The translations under genes and the position numbers were made by a program. The notes beneath the pieces were generated by a model that ran no database searches, had not been told where the DNA came from, and saw only the letters and a program-made list of their open reading frames with translations. This document shows, in pieces, positions 31,145-42,974 of a stretch of 64,000 nt of DNA; the first letter of the stretch is position 1, and every line of letters begins with the position of its first letter. The stretch comes from Symbiodinium kawagutii (taxonomy: Eukaryota; Sar; Dinophyceae; Suessiales; Symbiodiniaceae): NCBI GenBank assembly GCA_009767595.1, contig VSDK01017489.1:118185-182184 (forward strand). The letters are read 5' to 3'.

Positions 31145-31546
31145 TTGTGTATAGCCGTTTTGAAAAAAGGAACGCAGGATAGCAAGTTGCCACACGTGAT
31201 ATTATATGGCCTCCCCCAAACCGCATCAACCTGTCTTTTAGTACGAAAGATACGACCAGATCAGCTGCTTGATGAAAGTGTTTGGTTCGTCCTGAATCTT
31301 AAACCGTCTTGTGTGTGTATGTGGGTCCATCGGAGGATGCCTGTACACCAAAATGATACTTTTCAGGCGAGAAACCGATATCGTGGCACACCAGCGGCGG
31401 AATTGGATTTAGTACTGTCACACAGGAACACGATGATCCTATTTCAAGATGGCATGGCGCAGGGGGTGGTGCAGAACCTCCGGCATGTACGAGTTCGGAA
31501 TCCATACCTTTTATTCACAATCATTCTCTTGAGGCCTATTTGTTGA
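31145..31546 (+). other. Open frame of 133 codons, unknown
   Basis: Opens without ATG at the first position. Pieces read KLPHVILYGLPQTASTCLL and GTPAAELDLVLSHRNTMIL. No domain recognised. This length is near what chance gives in 64 kb. Confidence 0.22.
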
Positions 31547-31964
31547 ATAGATTATTTGATATAAATCTGTTGAGCTCAGAGTTGGAGTGACCTATTCCTG
31601 CCTAAAAACAGTTCCTTGAAGAATCCAAAGGTCTCTTTGTAACAAGGTCCCTTTGTAGTTCACCATTGCATATCAGCCATGCACATTGTTGACATGTGAA
31701 TAATTTATGAATTATACTCATTATGTGTAAACCGCGTTTTGGGTATGATGTGATCATCAAGAACAGTATAATCCTATTGATCACATGATTTTGCATCTTC
31801 AAAAAACCCAGGACTTTGCTTCGCCAGATCCACCCAGAGTGGAGTCAGATGTTTGATCACCGCTAGCTGTTTTGTTGCTCAGCCCGTTTTCCTACGACGG
31901 CCACCAACTATCTGAAGGCAGTGGTGGAGTTGGTGTGTGAGATGCAAGGGATAAGATAGATATT

Positions 31965-32067
31965 TGGTGGTTTCTCAAAATAGGGAACCCCTAAAAATGG
32001 TTGGTTTACTACTATAAATGACTATTAATGGATGATTTGGGGGTACCCCTATTCTGAGAAACTACCA
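31965..32067 (+). mobile_element. Family A element, near consensus
   Basis: TGGTGGTTTCTCAAAATAGG to CTATTCTGAGAAACTACCA, flanked by TT on both sides. This shows that the duplicated pair is not always TA. Confidence 0.85.
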
Positions 32068-32069
32068 TT

Positions 32070-33990
32070 TATGTACAAGGTATATTTGCATTCGTTTATT
32101 CCCATATCTTATGCATTGTTGCATACACTCAATATGCAGCACATGTAACGCACCCCTTACGTATGTTTACGTATTTCTAACTGCACATTGTGCGTTCATG
32201 TGTAGAGCATCTAGATGTATGCCTGCATATGCTATTTTCGCCCGTAGAGCCTAAGTATCAAGACCCTGCTATCCAGGGCGCAAGAAACGAACAGAATAGC
32301 TATTGTATAAGGATGCGCAGACCGACCCAAGACCGGGTCGGTATGGCAGCTCTGATGGCACTGGAAAGTTCTGTAACAGTTGGTACCACGAATATTTGCA
32401 TGCTTTGACCTGGGTGAGAACTGCAATCAGAGAACAATTTCTACGGCTGGCCTTCTACACCTCATCAATTTCTTGGCTGCAATCTCTGCAATCGTTGTTC
32501 ACCTAAACTCCTTGAAATTCAGCAAAGTCCATGAAGATGCGCTCATAATGGGCAATGTTCGCTAAAGCGAAATTGGCAAGTTTATGCAAATTTCATTAAA
32601 CCATGATTTTAGCTTCCAGTCATTCCTTCAATACGGGTAGCCCCCCGCAATTTCAGGCCCGGTCGAGTCTGCGGAGCCAGGAAATGACTACAGAAATGGC
32701 ACCGATGTTCATTCCGCTCCCTCCTGGCCTTAGCCTCTTCCTGAGTGCTGCTGGTGGTTGACAGGTGGTGACACTGTGGAGCTCGGCCTGACATGGCAAG
32801 CTCAACAAAGTTCATGGCACCTTCCACCAATCGAGGCTGTTTCATTGTTGGATGTGTGGAGGGTGTCGTTTGATTAATTGCTACATGTTCCTTTGGTTAC
32901 TGTATTTGATATGTACATATATATGGATATATACAATAGATTGTCTACAATAGGTTTGTGTGCATTCCACGAGCGGGAATCATCTGTGCTGTGTGATGCT
33001 AGTTGGGTCCCGTCATGGGTTTTATGAATGGCAGCCTTCAATTTTTTTGATGAATCAGTGATGATTACGTTTGAGTGCTGTCGCATGGACATTCAGAATT
33101 CACTATTGGTGCTGGTTCTATATAGTCCAGACCTACTGACCTTGAGCGTGTTGGACGCTGCTATGGATTGGGTTTTGCCAAGACAAGAACGACAACTTGC
33201 TGCTGATCACTCCAGCTGTGCTGTTGTGAGTTCCTGATTTGTCCATCACTGCTCTGGTTGTGTTGAGAAAAATGCAGCCCCAGGACTTGTTGGTATGTTT
33301 GATGGCTTGCCTCCACAATTCACCCGGTGGAAAGATGCTAGTTTGGAAGGAACGCAGCCTTTTTTCCACCTGTGATACCAGATCGTTTCTGAGAGTTGTC
33401 CAAATCCCGGCAGTACAGGGGTGAGAGGTACCTCACTCAGCCAGTATTTGCAGGAGATCCTATTGGTTCTTACTGCTACTCTTTCGTTTCAACTTGAGAC
33501 CCGGCAAGGACGTCAACAACCTGAGACCAGCCAAAGCAATAAGCTGCCGTGACCTTGGGATGGGTGGAAGCCATATCCATCTGACTTGGCCTGGGTCAAT
33601 CTCCTGCGGGGAAGCTTTGGTTCAGTAGAGAATCTACACTATTTTCGACCGTGCCTAGGACAGGTTCACAGAGAGCTGCCACAACATTCCAAAAGAGCAC
33701 GCGGCAATTCCGAACAAATAGATTTGGGATGATTTGGGTACTACCACTAACTATCATGTTCTATCATTTAAAGCGCATTTTTTCCTTCAAAGCACGGTAT
33801 CTATGGCTTGATTCGGGACGACTGCAGCCGACTGCATGGGAGATCCACATCGGGAGACGGGCCCTGCCTTGGTCAGGTATGGCTTTCGGGCTCCCCCTGG
33901 ACTGTCCCCTCCCAAAGGCGATGGGTTTTCAATGGCGGGGGCAGGAGTCGTGGGAGGGAGCTGATAGCTGTTGGTTCATGGGTAATGATC
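32070..33990. other. No confident gene
   Basis: Mixed composition with many 60-80 codon frames on both strands. No recognisable element or domain was seen. Confidence 0.35.
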
Positions 33991-34002
33991 AGACTTGGGT
34001 GA

Positions 34003-34065
34003 TGAGGATGGTGATGGTGATGGTGATGGTGGTGGTGATGGTGGTGGTGATGGTGATGGTGATGG

Positions 34066-34118
<53 letters not shown>

Positions 34119-34238
34119 ACTATTATTATCATTATTTTGATGTTCATGGTGATGGTGATGGTGATAATGGTGATAGTGACGGTGATGGTGATGGTGATGA
34201 TGACGACGACAAAGATGATGATTATGATGGATGATGGA
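34003..34238 (+). repeat. GGTGAT / GAT microsatellite
   Basis: (GATGGT)n grades into pure (GAT)n at about 34060-34116, then mixed GATGGTGATGG. It gives long His-, Asp- or Met-rich frames that are not genes. Confidence 0.92.
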
Positions 34239-34599
34239 TGAAGGATGTTGGATGACTGATAATTGGTGATTGATAATTGGTCTTTGGGGATTGATGAGGA
34301 TGATGGTGCTCATGGTGATGGTGACGGTGATAGTGAGGATGATCACGACAAGGAACTACAAGGCCTAGGTGATTGCCAAGCAATTTAATGCTGTATCAGT
34401 GCGTGAAATTCTGGCAACCTTATCGGAAAACCTGTTGGCTCATCAGGGATTTGAGTTGTTGCTTTATCGTTTTGTTAGGGACTCCTGCTGGCGAAACCAT
34501 ATTTTGATTTTCGCCCGAAAAACACGCGAAGTAAACGTTGTGACCGGATCTGAGACTATTGTTCTTCGCACAACACGGCTAAGAATCACCATTACTGAC

Positions 34600-35165
34600 T
34601 AAGACTCAATGGCTGAGAATATCCATTTCGCTCGTGTAACTACACCATTCCGTGGAGCTAGTGTACAAGGAACGCGATCAAGAACCCTTTCACCATCACT
34701 TCACTCATTAAATCGCCAAGGAGGTCAATCGCCATTACTGACAAATACTTACCACAAAATATGACTCAATGGCTAAGGATTTCCATGAATCACCCCATCT
34801 ATTTGCAAGACTCAATGGCCAAGAATAACCATAAATACCCATATCCATTTCACAAATTACACCATTGAGAAAAATGCATATACTTGGTATAGCCCCTATA
34901 TTTGTAGATGATTATCCCCTATTGTCATCCATTATCAGAATCAATAGTTACAACTTAAGTTATAACTAGCTAAAACCGTTTGAATTGCCATTGGAATAGT
35001 GGAAATTGAATAACTATTGCAGTATTGATAGCTATAATAACCATTCAAATGCAACAAAATATCATAAAATAACCATTTGAATAACTAAAGTTATTAACTA
35101 TTTAGTAGATAGATCTATAATAACTATATGAATAGCTTGATATAACTATTTGGTACCCCCCCCCA
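34600..35165. other. A/C-rich and AT-rich intergenic tract
   Basis: Repeated CAATGGC(C/T)AAGAAT, AACCATTTGAATAACTA and a CCCCCCCCC run at 35157-35165. No gene seen. Confidence 0.45.
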
Positions 35166-35534
35166 AAAGTCTACCTTTTTATGCTCATTTTTGGGTTTGC
35201 TTATGGAAGCATTGTTTTTGAGCATTCTATTGAAGGGGGGTACCATGTATATATTCGATGTGTATTTATTTATGCATACATTTAGGGTTTAGGATGTTGA
35301 GTTTGATTTCCTTGTACTTAGGGCATTTTGCATTGAGAAAGAATGCATTCAGAATGCATTCTTGATCATGATCAAAACCAAGAACCAAGAACCAAGATTC
35401 CCACAAGACTCCTGGCTAAAATCTTGGTTTCATACAGTGTTCTGGCAAATTCCAAGAACCAAGATGTTCCACAAGACTTCTGTGCAAATGTTGGTTCTTG
35501 GTTCTTGGTTTTGGGAAGGAATGCATTCTCTGGC

Positions 35535-36565
35535 ATTCTGCAATATTCCCTTATTATCTCCTTATTCTCTCTCTACTATCTTCTTATTTTTCCTTTATTA
35601 AGGAGAAAATATGGAGAACACAAGGAGAGAGTAAAGGAATAATAAAAAGAGCAAATAGGGAGAGAATGAGGTCTCTTTAATTCTCTCCTTATTCTCTCCT
35701 TATTCTCTCCTTATTCTCTCCTTACTATTTTCTCATATTTTCTTTATTAAGGAGCAAATATGGAGAACACAAGGAGAGAGTAAAGGAATAACAAAAAAGA
35801 GCAAATAGGGAGAGAATGAGGTCTCCTTAATTCTCTCCTTATTCTCTCCTTACTATTTTCTTTTATTTTCTTTTTTTAGGAGAAAATTTGGAGAACACAA
35901 GAAGAGAATAAGAGAATAATAAAAAGAGCCAATGGGGAGAGAATGAGGTCTCCTCAATATTCCCTGATTCTCTCCTTATTTTTTCCTTACTGTCTTCATA
36001 TGTTTTTTTGTTTCCTTGCTCTTCTCCTATGCTCCCCCTATTCTCTCCCTCTCTCTCTCTCTCTTTTTCTCTCTTGAATATCCCCTGGTTCTATCCTTAT
36101 TCCCTCCTTGTTCTCTCTTTAGCACTAAGAAGGGAAGAAGGGGAAAATATGAGAGAATCAGAAGAAAGTAAGGAAAGAATAAGGAGAGAATGAGGGAAAA
36201 ATAGGGAGAACAAAAGGAGAGAATAAGAAAATAGTAAGAAGAGAAAATGGAGAGAGAATGAGGTCTCCTTAATATTCCCTTATTATCTCCTCATTCTCTC
36301 CTTACAACCTTTCATATTTTTTGATTGTCTCCTTGCTCTTCTTCTATGCTCCCCCTATTTTCTCTTTCTCTTTTTCTCTCTTAAATATCCCTTGATTCTA
36401 TCCTTATTCCCTCCTTGTTCTCTCTTGAACATTAAGGAGGGAATCTCCTTACTCTTTTCCCTCTCTCTTTAGCATTAAGGAGAGAATCTCCTTCCTCTTT
36501 TCCTATGCTCTTTTCCTATGCTCTTTTATTCTTTCTCTCTCTCTCTCTCTCTCTCTCCTTCTCTC
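35535..36565. repeat. Alternating purine and pyrimidine tracts, CTCTCCTTATT type
   Basis: Blocks of TTCTCTCCTTATTCTCTCC alternate with their complement-like GGAGAGAATAAGG. Loose units near 35612, 35759 and 35887 share TGGAGAACACAAGGAGAGAG or close variants. The tract ends in (CT)n at 36535-36557. Confidence 0.85.
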
Positions 36566-36570
36566 TTAAA

Positions 36571-36738
36571 TTGCACAGACCATGTTTGTCCTGATAGGCT
36601 CCCCAGAGATCAGCCCATGGTCTGTGCAATTTTGTTTTTTTTCGTTTTTTGGTGGATAACCAAAAAACCAAAAAAACAAAGTTGCACAGACCATGTCTGT
36701 CCTGAAAGGCTCCCCAGACATCAGCCCATGGTCTGTGC
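36571..36738 (+). repeat. Two copies of a 58-bp hairpin around a third palindrome
   Basis: Copy 1 (36571-36629) has arms TTGCACAGACCATG and CATGGTCTGTGCAA. Copy 2 (36682-36738) has the same arms in the same direction. The loops differ at only a few bases (TGTCCTGATAGGCTCCCC against TGTCCTGAAAGGCTCCCC). The spacer is itself an inverted repeat of T/G-rich and A/C-rich halves. Confidence 0.9.
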
Positions 36739-36785
36739 GCAATCCACAGACCCAAAACGGTAGACTTTTCAGGGGGGGGGAGCAA

Positions 36786-37000
36786 CTATTTAGATACAGC
36801 TATAATATGAAGAGTGTATAATAATTTTGGTATAGCTGTATCTAACTATTATAGCTGTATCTAATTATATTAAACCATTATTGTACAACAATAGCTATTA
36901 TAGCTATTATAGCTGTATAACAATAGCTATATTTTGGTATAGCTATTAAATTCAAAGCTATTGTTTTGGTATAGCTATACCAAAATTCAAAGAACCATTG
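36786..37000 (+). repeat. TATAGCTGTAT / AGCTATTA repeats
   Basis: Short repeats of ATAGCTGTATCTAA and TATAGCTATTATAGC. Strongly self-complementary. Confidence 0.65.
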
Positions 37001-37038
37001 GAATTACACCATTCCTTACGGGAATCGACCACGGCCAG

Positions 37039-37119
37039 GCATGTGCCTGGGCGACCTCCTGCGCGAGTTCGCGCGCAAGCCGGTGCCCTTCGGGAACCCG
37101 GGAGCACCAGTGGCGAAGG
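37039..37119 (+). other. Candidate exon, very GC-rich
   Basis: ACGGCCAG precedes and GAAGG|GTGATG follows. The frame reads MCLGDLLREFARKPVPFGNP then GAPVAK. Third codon positions are mostly G or C, unlike the surrounding AT-rich DNA. No family recognised. Confidence 0.42.
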
Positions 37120-37291
37120 GTGATGCGTTTCTCAATTTACTTTTTTTGTTTTTATAGAAAAGATGATTTTGGATATGAGTTCTTTTGATTGCATATGTTT
37201 ATAGATAAGTTGTTTTATGTTTTTCTATTTGTTCTTACATGAGTTGTTTTTTTCTACTCATTTTTTTTTTAAAGGGTGGTTTGAATTGGAG

Positions 37292-37409
37292 GTTCTTATC
37301 CAGTTCCTTCTCGTCCAAGTCAATCCACCAAGCTATGAGGGTCATTGGCCTGTAACCTCGGACCAGGGACTCGGAGTTCCCGAGTTCACCGGACCTTTCA
37401 GGACCACAG
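37292..37409 (+). other. Candidate exon
   Basis: AATTGGAG|GTTC at the left and ACCACAG|GTCTTT at the right. The frame (37217-37459) reads LIQFLLVQVNPPSYEGHWPV then TSDQGLGVPEFTGPFRTTG. Confidence 0.35.
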
Positions 37410-38618
37410 GTCTTTGTTTGGAGGGCCGCCATTGGTCACCTTCCACATACATTGGTTGAGTAATGGTGAATAGAGTTGGTAGTCAAGGGCTAATGATGTG
37501 TTCATGATTGCTTGGATGTAGTGGTTTGCCACTGGTTGATCAATTCATGGTCGATCATTGGTTGATCATTGGTTGTTACCATCTACATTGGTTGATCATT
37601 GGTTCATGATGGTTGATCACTGGCTAGTGGTCAATGGCGAATCCCTACTGGCACTCGCTCGATGCTTTACCGTATAGCTGGCCATAGCTTCGCTTGTGGC
37701 TTTTCAACGTTTCAAACGTTGGTTGAAGATTCACCATTGATCCACCAGTTGATCATTTCAGTGGATCAAAGAAAGTGGACCAATGCTTAAATGGTGGATC
37801 ACTGATGGTAAAAGATCCACAAGTTGATTCACAACCCAGAAAAGTTTTGTACATTTCAACTCGCATGTTTTTTCTTGTTGGTTTTCTGAGGTTCAGTCGT
37901 GTGAAACAATCCGTCATCGGATTTGTTTTGCAGCGCTGGCCATCCACATCAAAATCTCAGCGGAAGAGACGCTGCAGTTGACCATTTGGGCTTAGGTAAT
38001 TCTGCGGGCCAGATCCATGTAGACATCATAATGGGAGATCTTACTATATATACATCTTAATGGTTTAACCTTGCAGGTGGTGGTTTTCCATCCAAATGAG
38101 TCTTAATAAACCTATACATCTCATATTCATGGTAGATCTTATGGTTCATAATGGTGGATCCCCCCAGCTCTGTGATGGAATATCACTGATGGTTTGTGAA
38201 GAGATGGATTTGGTCTTAAGTCCAGCATCCAGAAATGGTGTGATCCCTAGCTACCAAGGTGAAATGTTCATTTCAATTGTGGCTTGCCACCGGAACAGCG
38301 AGCGCATAGTCAGTTTATGAAGAACTCCATACCTACACTTGTTGATTGATTGATCATGGTTAGTATGCTTTCTACCGAGGGGTTCGTCGATTCATTGATT
38401 GGTTGATTGGGACCTCACTGGTTAATTGATGTTGATTCATTGGTGTATTGCTCGAGAACTGGCCTTTGCAATTTGTTGATGGCTTCTTGCTGGTTGAATG
38501 ATTGGTAGATTGGTTTACCTGGCAATTGATTGACCAATTGATGGACTGATTGACTGATAGATGAATGTGTGGCTGATTCCAATCTGTTGACTCATCGGTT
38601 TCTCCGTGGTTGTAGCAG

Positions 38619-38717
38619 ATCGGCTCTCATGTTGCCGCCGTGTTCCAGGCAATCGAAGTGGAAGGTGTGCTGAGCTGTGGCGCGACGTCGGTGGGTGTAG
38701 GGGGTCATCCTACCAAG
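38619..38717 (+). other. Candidate exon with near-ideal splice sites
   Basis: GTTGTAGCAG precedes 38619 and CCAAG|GTACGG follows 38717. The 99 bases are exactly 33 codons reading IGSHVAAVFQAIEVEGVLSC then GATSVGVGGHPTK. This is one of the most convincing exons in the window by eye. Function unknown. Confidence 0.45.
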
Positions 38718-40220
38718 GTACGGTTGGTGGATCATGCAACCAGGGTCCGGTTGAATCCTTGTAGTTGAATCCTGTGAATTGGTTGAATCCTTGCAAGCGA
38801 TGGAACCATGTGAATCAATCAAAACAAGCCAGTTACGCAGATCAAACCAACAATGAGTTGGGAGCAGTATTCCGACCAGCCCTCATCGGGCGAGATCTCA
38901 AACAGAATATGATGCTTGTCACTTGTCACTCAATCCCCAAAAGTCAGAAAATCAAACGTTTGTTGGCCGAAAACCATTGTCATAGTTTCAAGGGTACATG
39001 TATCTTCGACAATCTTTCTCTACCCAATTTTTGCAAGAGCAATGGACTCCATAGAAAATTTCACGTGCGCACTTTACCTACCGTGGATAACGAGCACGTT
39101 TGAGTTGTTTGTTTGCTTGCTGGCTGAGACCAGCTCGTTTCTTGTTTTTGGATGCCTTCTGGCACCACCTCATGTAAACCATGCATCCAAGAAAGATCAT
39201 GACCGTCATACCCTCGTTGAACCCGTCATATTCTTCCAACAAGGATGGTTCATAGTGTTTGGAGACTCCCATTTCTGCTCTTGATGTCAGTGAGTGCTTG
39301 CCGAACCATAGTTCTAGGGATTCATCCAGCCACTTTCCAGGGATCACCATGGCAATGTCTCAGTTCTGACTGCAGCACATCCCACTGGGTCCCTAAGAAT
39401 CTGCGGCAAAGCCATCAGCGGTCTCTGCTTTGCCCTGGGAGAGGTGGATATCTGAAGGACAGCTTCCCCGCATTGTGGCATAGCGAAAGCGTGGGCAGCA
39501 GGCCGGGCCTGGACGAGCTTCACGAGAAGGTTGGCAACGTTGCCAGCTGGAGTTGTCAAGACGGGCGAGCTGGGTCAAGCAGTTAACTATCCTTTGGGTC
39601 GCTTTACGAAATCCACAGGCCTCTATCAATGGAAATGACACTTTGCTGTCGAAACGTTGATGGAAGCTGGGGTCTTGTATACTAGGGGTGCGGTGGTAAG
39701 ATGTGGTAAGGACCCCGGCAATGTAGATTCTCAGCATGTAACATATCTTCTATCCCGCAACTATGAATTCACCCGTCTTTGCAAAATGTACATCCGGCCG
39801 TGTTTGACTTGCAACTGTAGACTCAACTTCATATCGTGCTTCATGTATAGAAAAGATCCGCCCATCCTGCCAGACATGCAAATAAAATGCATATTATGTG
39901 GACACAACTTCTACATATATCTACAAGCTTATGTGGGAGGATGGATCGAGAGCGCGCATCTCGGCTAACGTGACTAGATTAAAAAAGAATTGTGTTCAAG
40001 TTGAAATGCAGTCCACTAAGAGCAGCGCGGATTTGTTTCATTGCTACAATGCCATAATGCCACGCACAGAAATGGTAAACATCACATCCAATGCTCCCAG
40101 ACTATTGGTGTTTTGACATGTCCATACTTCAACCAGAGTTGACGACGTTCAATCAGTTGGTTTGACCCCTATGTGCCATGTAAGTCATAGAAACCGCAAT
40201 GAATATGTGATGATTTGGAG

Positions 40221-40334
40221 ATGGCCCTCCGTCAGCTTTATCCTTTCAAGCCGTCGCCAGTGGGTCCTCTCAGGTGTTCCACTGACGAACCTTCAACACC
40301 AGAGGCGGACCTGGTGGTTTCACGGAGATTGTTG
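40221..40334 (+). other. Candidate exon, possibly with a start codon
   Basis: GATTTGGAG precedes ATG 40221 and TTGTTG|GTGAGC follows 40334. The 38 codons read MALRQLYPFKPSPVGPLRCS then TDEPSTPEADLVVSRRLL. It could be a first exon or an internal one. Confidence 0.42.
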
Positions 40335-40414
40335 GTGAGCCTGTCAGGTCCCACTGGCAATCCTGCCTTGTTAAGGGGTTCATAATGGCGCTAGTATCCA
40401 CCAAACATTCATGA

Positions 40415-40504
40415 CTGGCTCGTGGTTTGAAATGTGTTTTTCCCTTGTAATTGCTAACAAATTGAGACTAATATTTTTCATAGGGGTTGAAACCACCAAA
40501 CAAG
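40415..40504 (+). mobile_element. Family C element
   Basis: CTGGCTCGTGGTTTGAAATG at the left, ATATTTTTCATAGGGG inside, TTGAAACCACCAAACAAG at the right. Confidence 0.68.
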
Positions 40505-40836
40505 AATCAATAGGGGCTTGCAAATCCGTGTGATGAGTTGTTTCTTCCTTCCAAAGCTCATGACTTAGCAGGTAAGATGCAATCAAGACCAGCCCTTCAT
40601 GGCCCAGGCTTTCTTTTTTGTAGGTGCCTTCCGTTTGGGTACATGAGAGGTATGACCAGTTATGGTACATGAGAGGCATGACCAGTTATCAAAAGAAGTT
40701 TTGTCAAATCCAAGTTGAAAGTGAACAATAGCTTGGAAAAACAGTTGACTTAAACAGTGATGACCTTTACAACTGTATTAACCAACCTATAATTGCTCCT
40801 GTTATAGTTGACTTAGCCATCCAGTGGTTGTTTGTT

Positions 40837-40920
40837 CGTTCGTTTGTTTGTTTGGTTGGTTGGTTGGTCGGTCGGTTGGTTGGTCGGTCGGTTGGTCGGT
40901 TGGTCGGTTGGTCGGTTGAT
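40837..40920 (+). repeat. GGTTGGTC-type simple repeat
   Basis: (GTTT)n then (GGTTGGTCGGTC)n and (GGTCGGTT)n. Confidence 0.88.
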
Positions 40921-40942
40921 GAATGGTCACGAGTCACGAGTC

Positions 40943-41054
40943 ATGGCCGGCCTTCAGGCGCCCCCCACCCCCAAGTCGCCGGAACAACGACACTCTGTGG
41001 CGGCTACGAAGAGTCTTGGCGCACCACCCCTCAGACGCGGCGTGAGATTTGTCA
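40943..41054 (+). other. Candidate exon whose 3' part is tandemly duplicated
   Basis: From ATG 40943 the frame reads MAGLQAPPTPKSPEQRHSVA then ATKSLGAPPLRRGVRFV, followed by TTTGTCA|GTGAGT. The final 51 bases and the donor recur at 41178-41228. Confidence 0.42.
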
Positions 41055-41350
41055 GTGAGTTGTACTGGTTGGATTGGTCACTGACTGCCTGGTGGTTTCA
41101 AACATGTTTTATGTTGGTTAATAATAGGGGATAATAGTCAACAATAGTGGTGAAACAGCTACTGGTTGGTGGTTTCACTACGAAGAGTCTTGGCGCACCA
41201 CCCCTCAGACGCGGCGTGAGATTTGTCAGTGAGTTGTACTGGTTGGATTGGTCACTGACTGCCTGGTGGTTTCAAACATGTTTTATGTTGGTTAATAATA
41301 GGGGATAATAGTCAACAATAGTGGTGAAACAGCTACTGGTTGGTGGTTTC
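41004..41350 (+). repeat. 174-bp tandem duplication across an exon end
   Basis: Copy 1 is 41004-41177 and copy 2 is 41178-41350, apparently identical. Each holds the end of the candidate exon, a GTGAGT donor and a stretch leading into a family C element. Only copy 2 continues into the complete C element. Confidence 0.92.
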
Positions 41351-41433
41351 AAACGTTTTTTATTTTCCGTAGTAGTTCTTAACAATTGGTTGGTTGACGC
41401 ATATTTTTCATAGGGGGTGAAACCACCAACCAG
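41336..41433 (+). mobile_element. Family C element, complete
   Basis: CTGGTTGGTGGTTTCAAACG, TTTTATTTTCCGTAGTAG, ATATTTTTCATAGGGG, GAAACCACCAACCAG. Its left end overlaps the end of the 174-bp duplication. Confidence 0.78.
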
Positions 41434-41524
41434 GTTATGGTTTGATATGATTTTTTGTAGCCATAAGTGACACGGCTATAATTTTGTAGGCATGGGTTAT
41501 TAGTCACCTTGGGCGTACCCATAT

Positions 41525-41625
41525 GGGTATGCGCCAAGCCATAGTGGTACCCCCCGTCCACTCATGAAATGATGATTTTTTGGTGGGGCCATAGGTTACC
41601 CAATGGCTTGGCACATACCATACCC
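41525..41625 (+). mobile_element. Family F element
   Basis: GGGTATGCGCCAAGCCAT at the left and ATGGCTTGGCACATACC with a trailing ATACCC at the right. Inside, GAAATGATGATTTTTTGGTG. CCCATAT and ATATGGG extend the palindrome outward. Confidence 0.7.
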
Positions 41626-41638
41626 ATATGGGCCTAAC

Positions 41639-41748
41639 TGGTGGTTTCTCAAGCCATAGGGAGCCCTCCAAAAGGGATGGTTTATTGCCCATGAATGATG
41701 AGTATAAAGGATGAAAACTGGAGGTAGCCTTGTTTTGAGAGAGCATCA
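41639..41748 (+). mobile_element. Family A element
   Basis: TGGTGGTTTCTCAAGCC to GTTTTGAGAGAGCATCA. It starts 13 bp after the F element. Confidence 0.7.
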
Positions 41749-42045
41749 TTTATGCCTTGATATGAGCCTATATTAACCGAAAAGGAGCGCCAGCTGTTTG
41801 TGGATAGCCTGATGTTCTACAATGTGGCTGGTTGACCAGCTGCAGGGAGGTTGTAGGGAACGTGCTTAGAATCTGCTGGGTTGTGGAGTACTTCCAAGCG
41901 TGTGAAGTCAAGCATATGTTTGGGACTGCTCAGATAAACACCCTTGGAGCATGGTCAACCACAGAGGGCCATGGGTCAAAAGCCTGCACTCCTTTTATCC
42001 ACATCAAAGGAATGCACTGAATAGCTAGGATTTTCACTACCCAAA

Positions 42046-42155
42046 ATCGGGGGGTTCTCAAAATGGGGGGTACCCGAACAAAGGCTGGTGCATTACCACA
42101 AATATCCATAAATGGTTTCTACTAGATGATTTTCGGGGGAGCCCTGGCATCTCGG
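42046..42155 (+). mobile_element. Family A element, degenerate
   Basis: GGGGGGTTCTCAAAATGGGG at the left, AGATGATTTTCGGGGG and a worn right end (GGCATCTCGGG). Confidence 0.5.
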
Positions 42156-42858
42156 GCCCCAGTTGATCAGACCTTTCAATGAGGTGGTCACAGAAAGGTT
42201 ATTGATATACCCTCGGTGAGGATCCTGCTGCAACAACAATGACTCGCCCAGGTCACCCATGCACCAAAAGCATATCCGGATCTGGCGCTCCCTTAAATCC
42301 TTGGCCATCTTTTGGCCTTGTAGATCCTAGAATCCCAGCCGTAATTGGACCAACCATGCGTCCCCACCATAGAACTTGTGAACTTTCGTGACTTCTGCGC
42401 AGCCGCCGCATAAGCTTGAAACAGCTGTCACGCTGGTCCTGTGCCAAGGATGCAGCAAGCATTTGATGAGGCCTGGAATGAGGTTGCGGCTGTTTCCATC
42501 CCTGGGATGATTCACGTTTCTTTTAGTGGCATTTTGCTGGGTACTTTATGTGCAGCTGGGGTTTTAACTGGGATGCAACCATCGTTACAAACCCTGTAGG
42601 GTAGCTGAATTAACCCCTATAACCAGAGTTAACAAGCAGCTACTACGTGGGGTTGCACCCACAAGCAGTGGTTCACCCATCAGATATGACCTTCCCGGGA
42701 ACTTGTTGACACCGTGGCTGGTTCCACATCAATGGTTGGCAATGTCCAGTTCATGACCTCCAGAGTCGTGTTTGGATAACAAGGGATTATGAGCAGCAAT
42801 GCCGATTGCAATGTGTCGATCAAAAAACGACGCGGGTGTCTCTTGCACTCCACAAAAA

Positions 42859-42974
42859 TGGCTATGGGTCAATATTTACCAACCAATAATGGAGGAGAAT
42901 AACCAACAATTATAGGGAAAACAATGGTTAATGATAGGGGAACCAGGGGTACAGGGTGAACTGACCCACTGCCA
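42859..42974 (+). mobile_element. Family B element
   Basis: TGGCTATGGGTCAATATT at the left and TGACCCACTGCCA at the right. Flanks are AA and AG, a duplication with one change or none. Confidence 0.75.

Noticed and set aside
33873-34346. A 157-codon His-rich - strand frame
   Set aside because: It is a translation of the GAT microsatellite.
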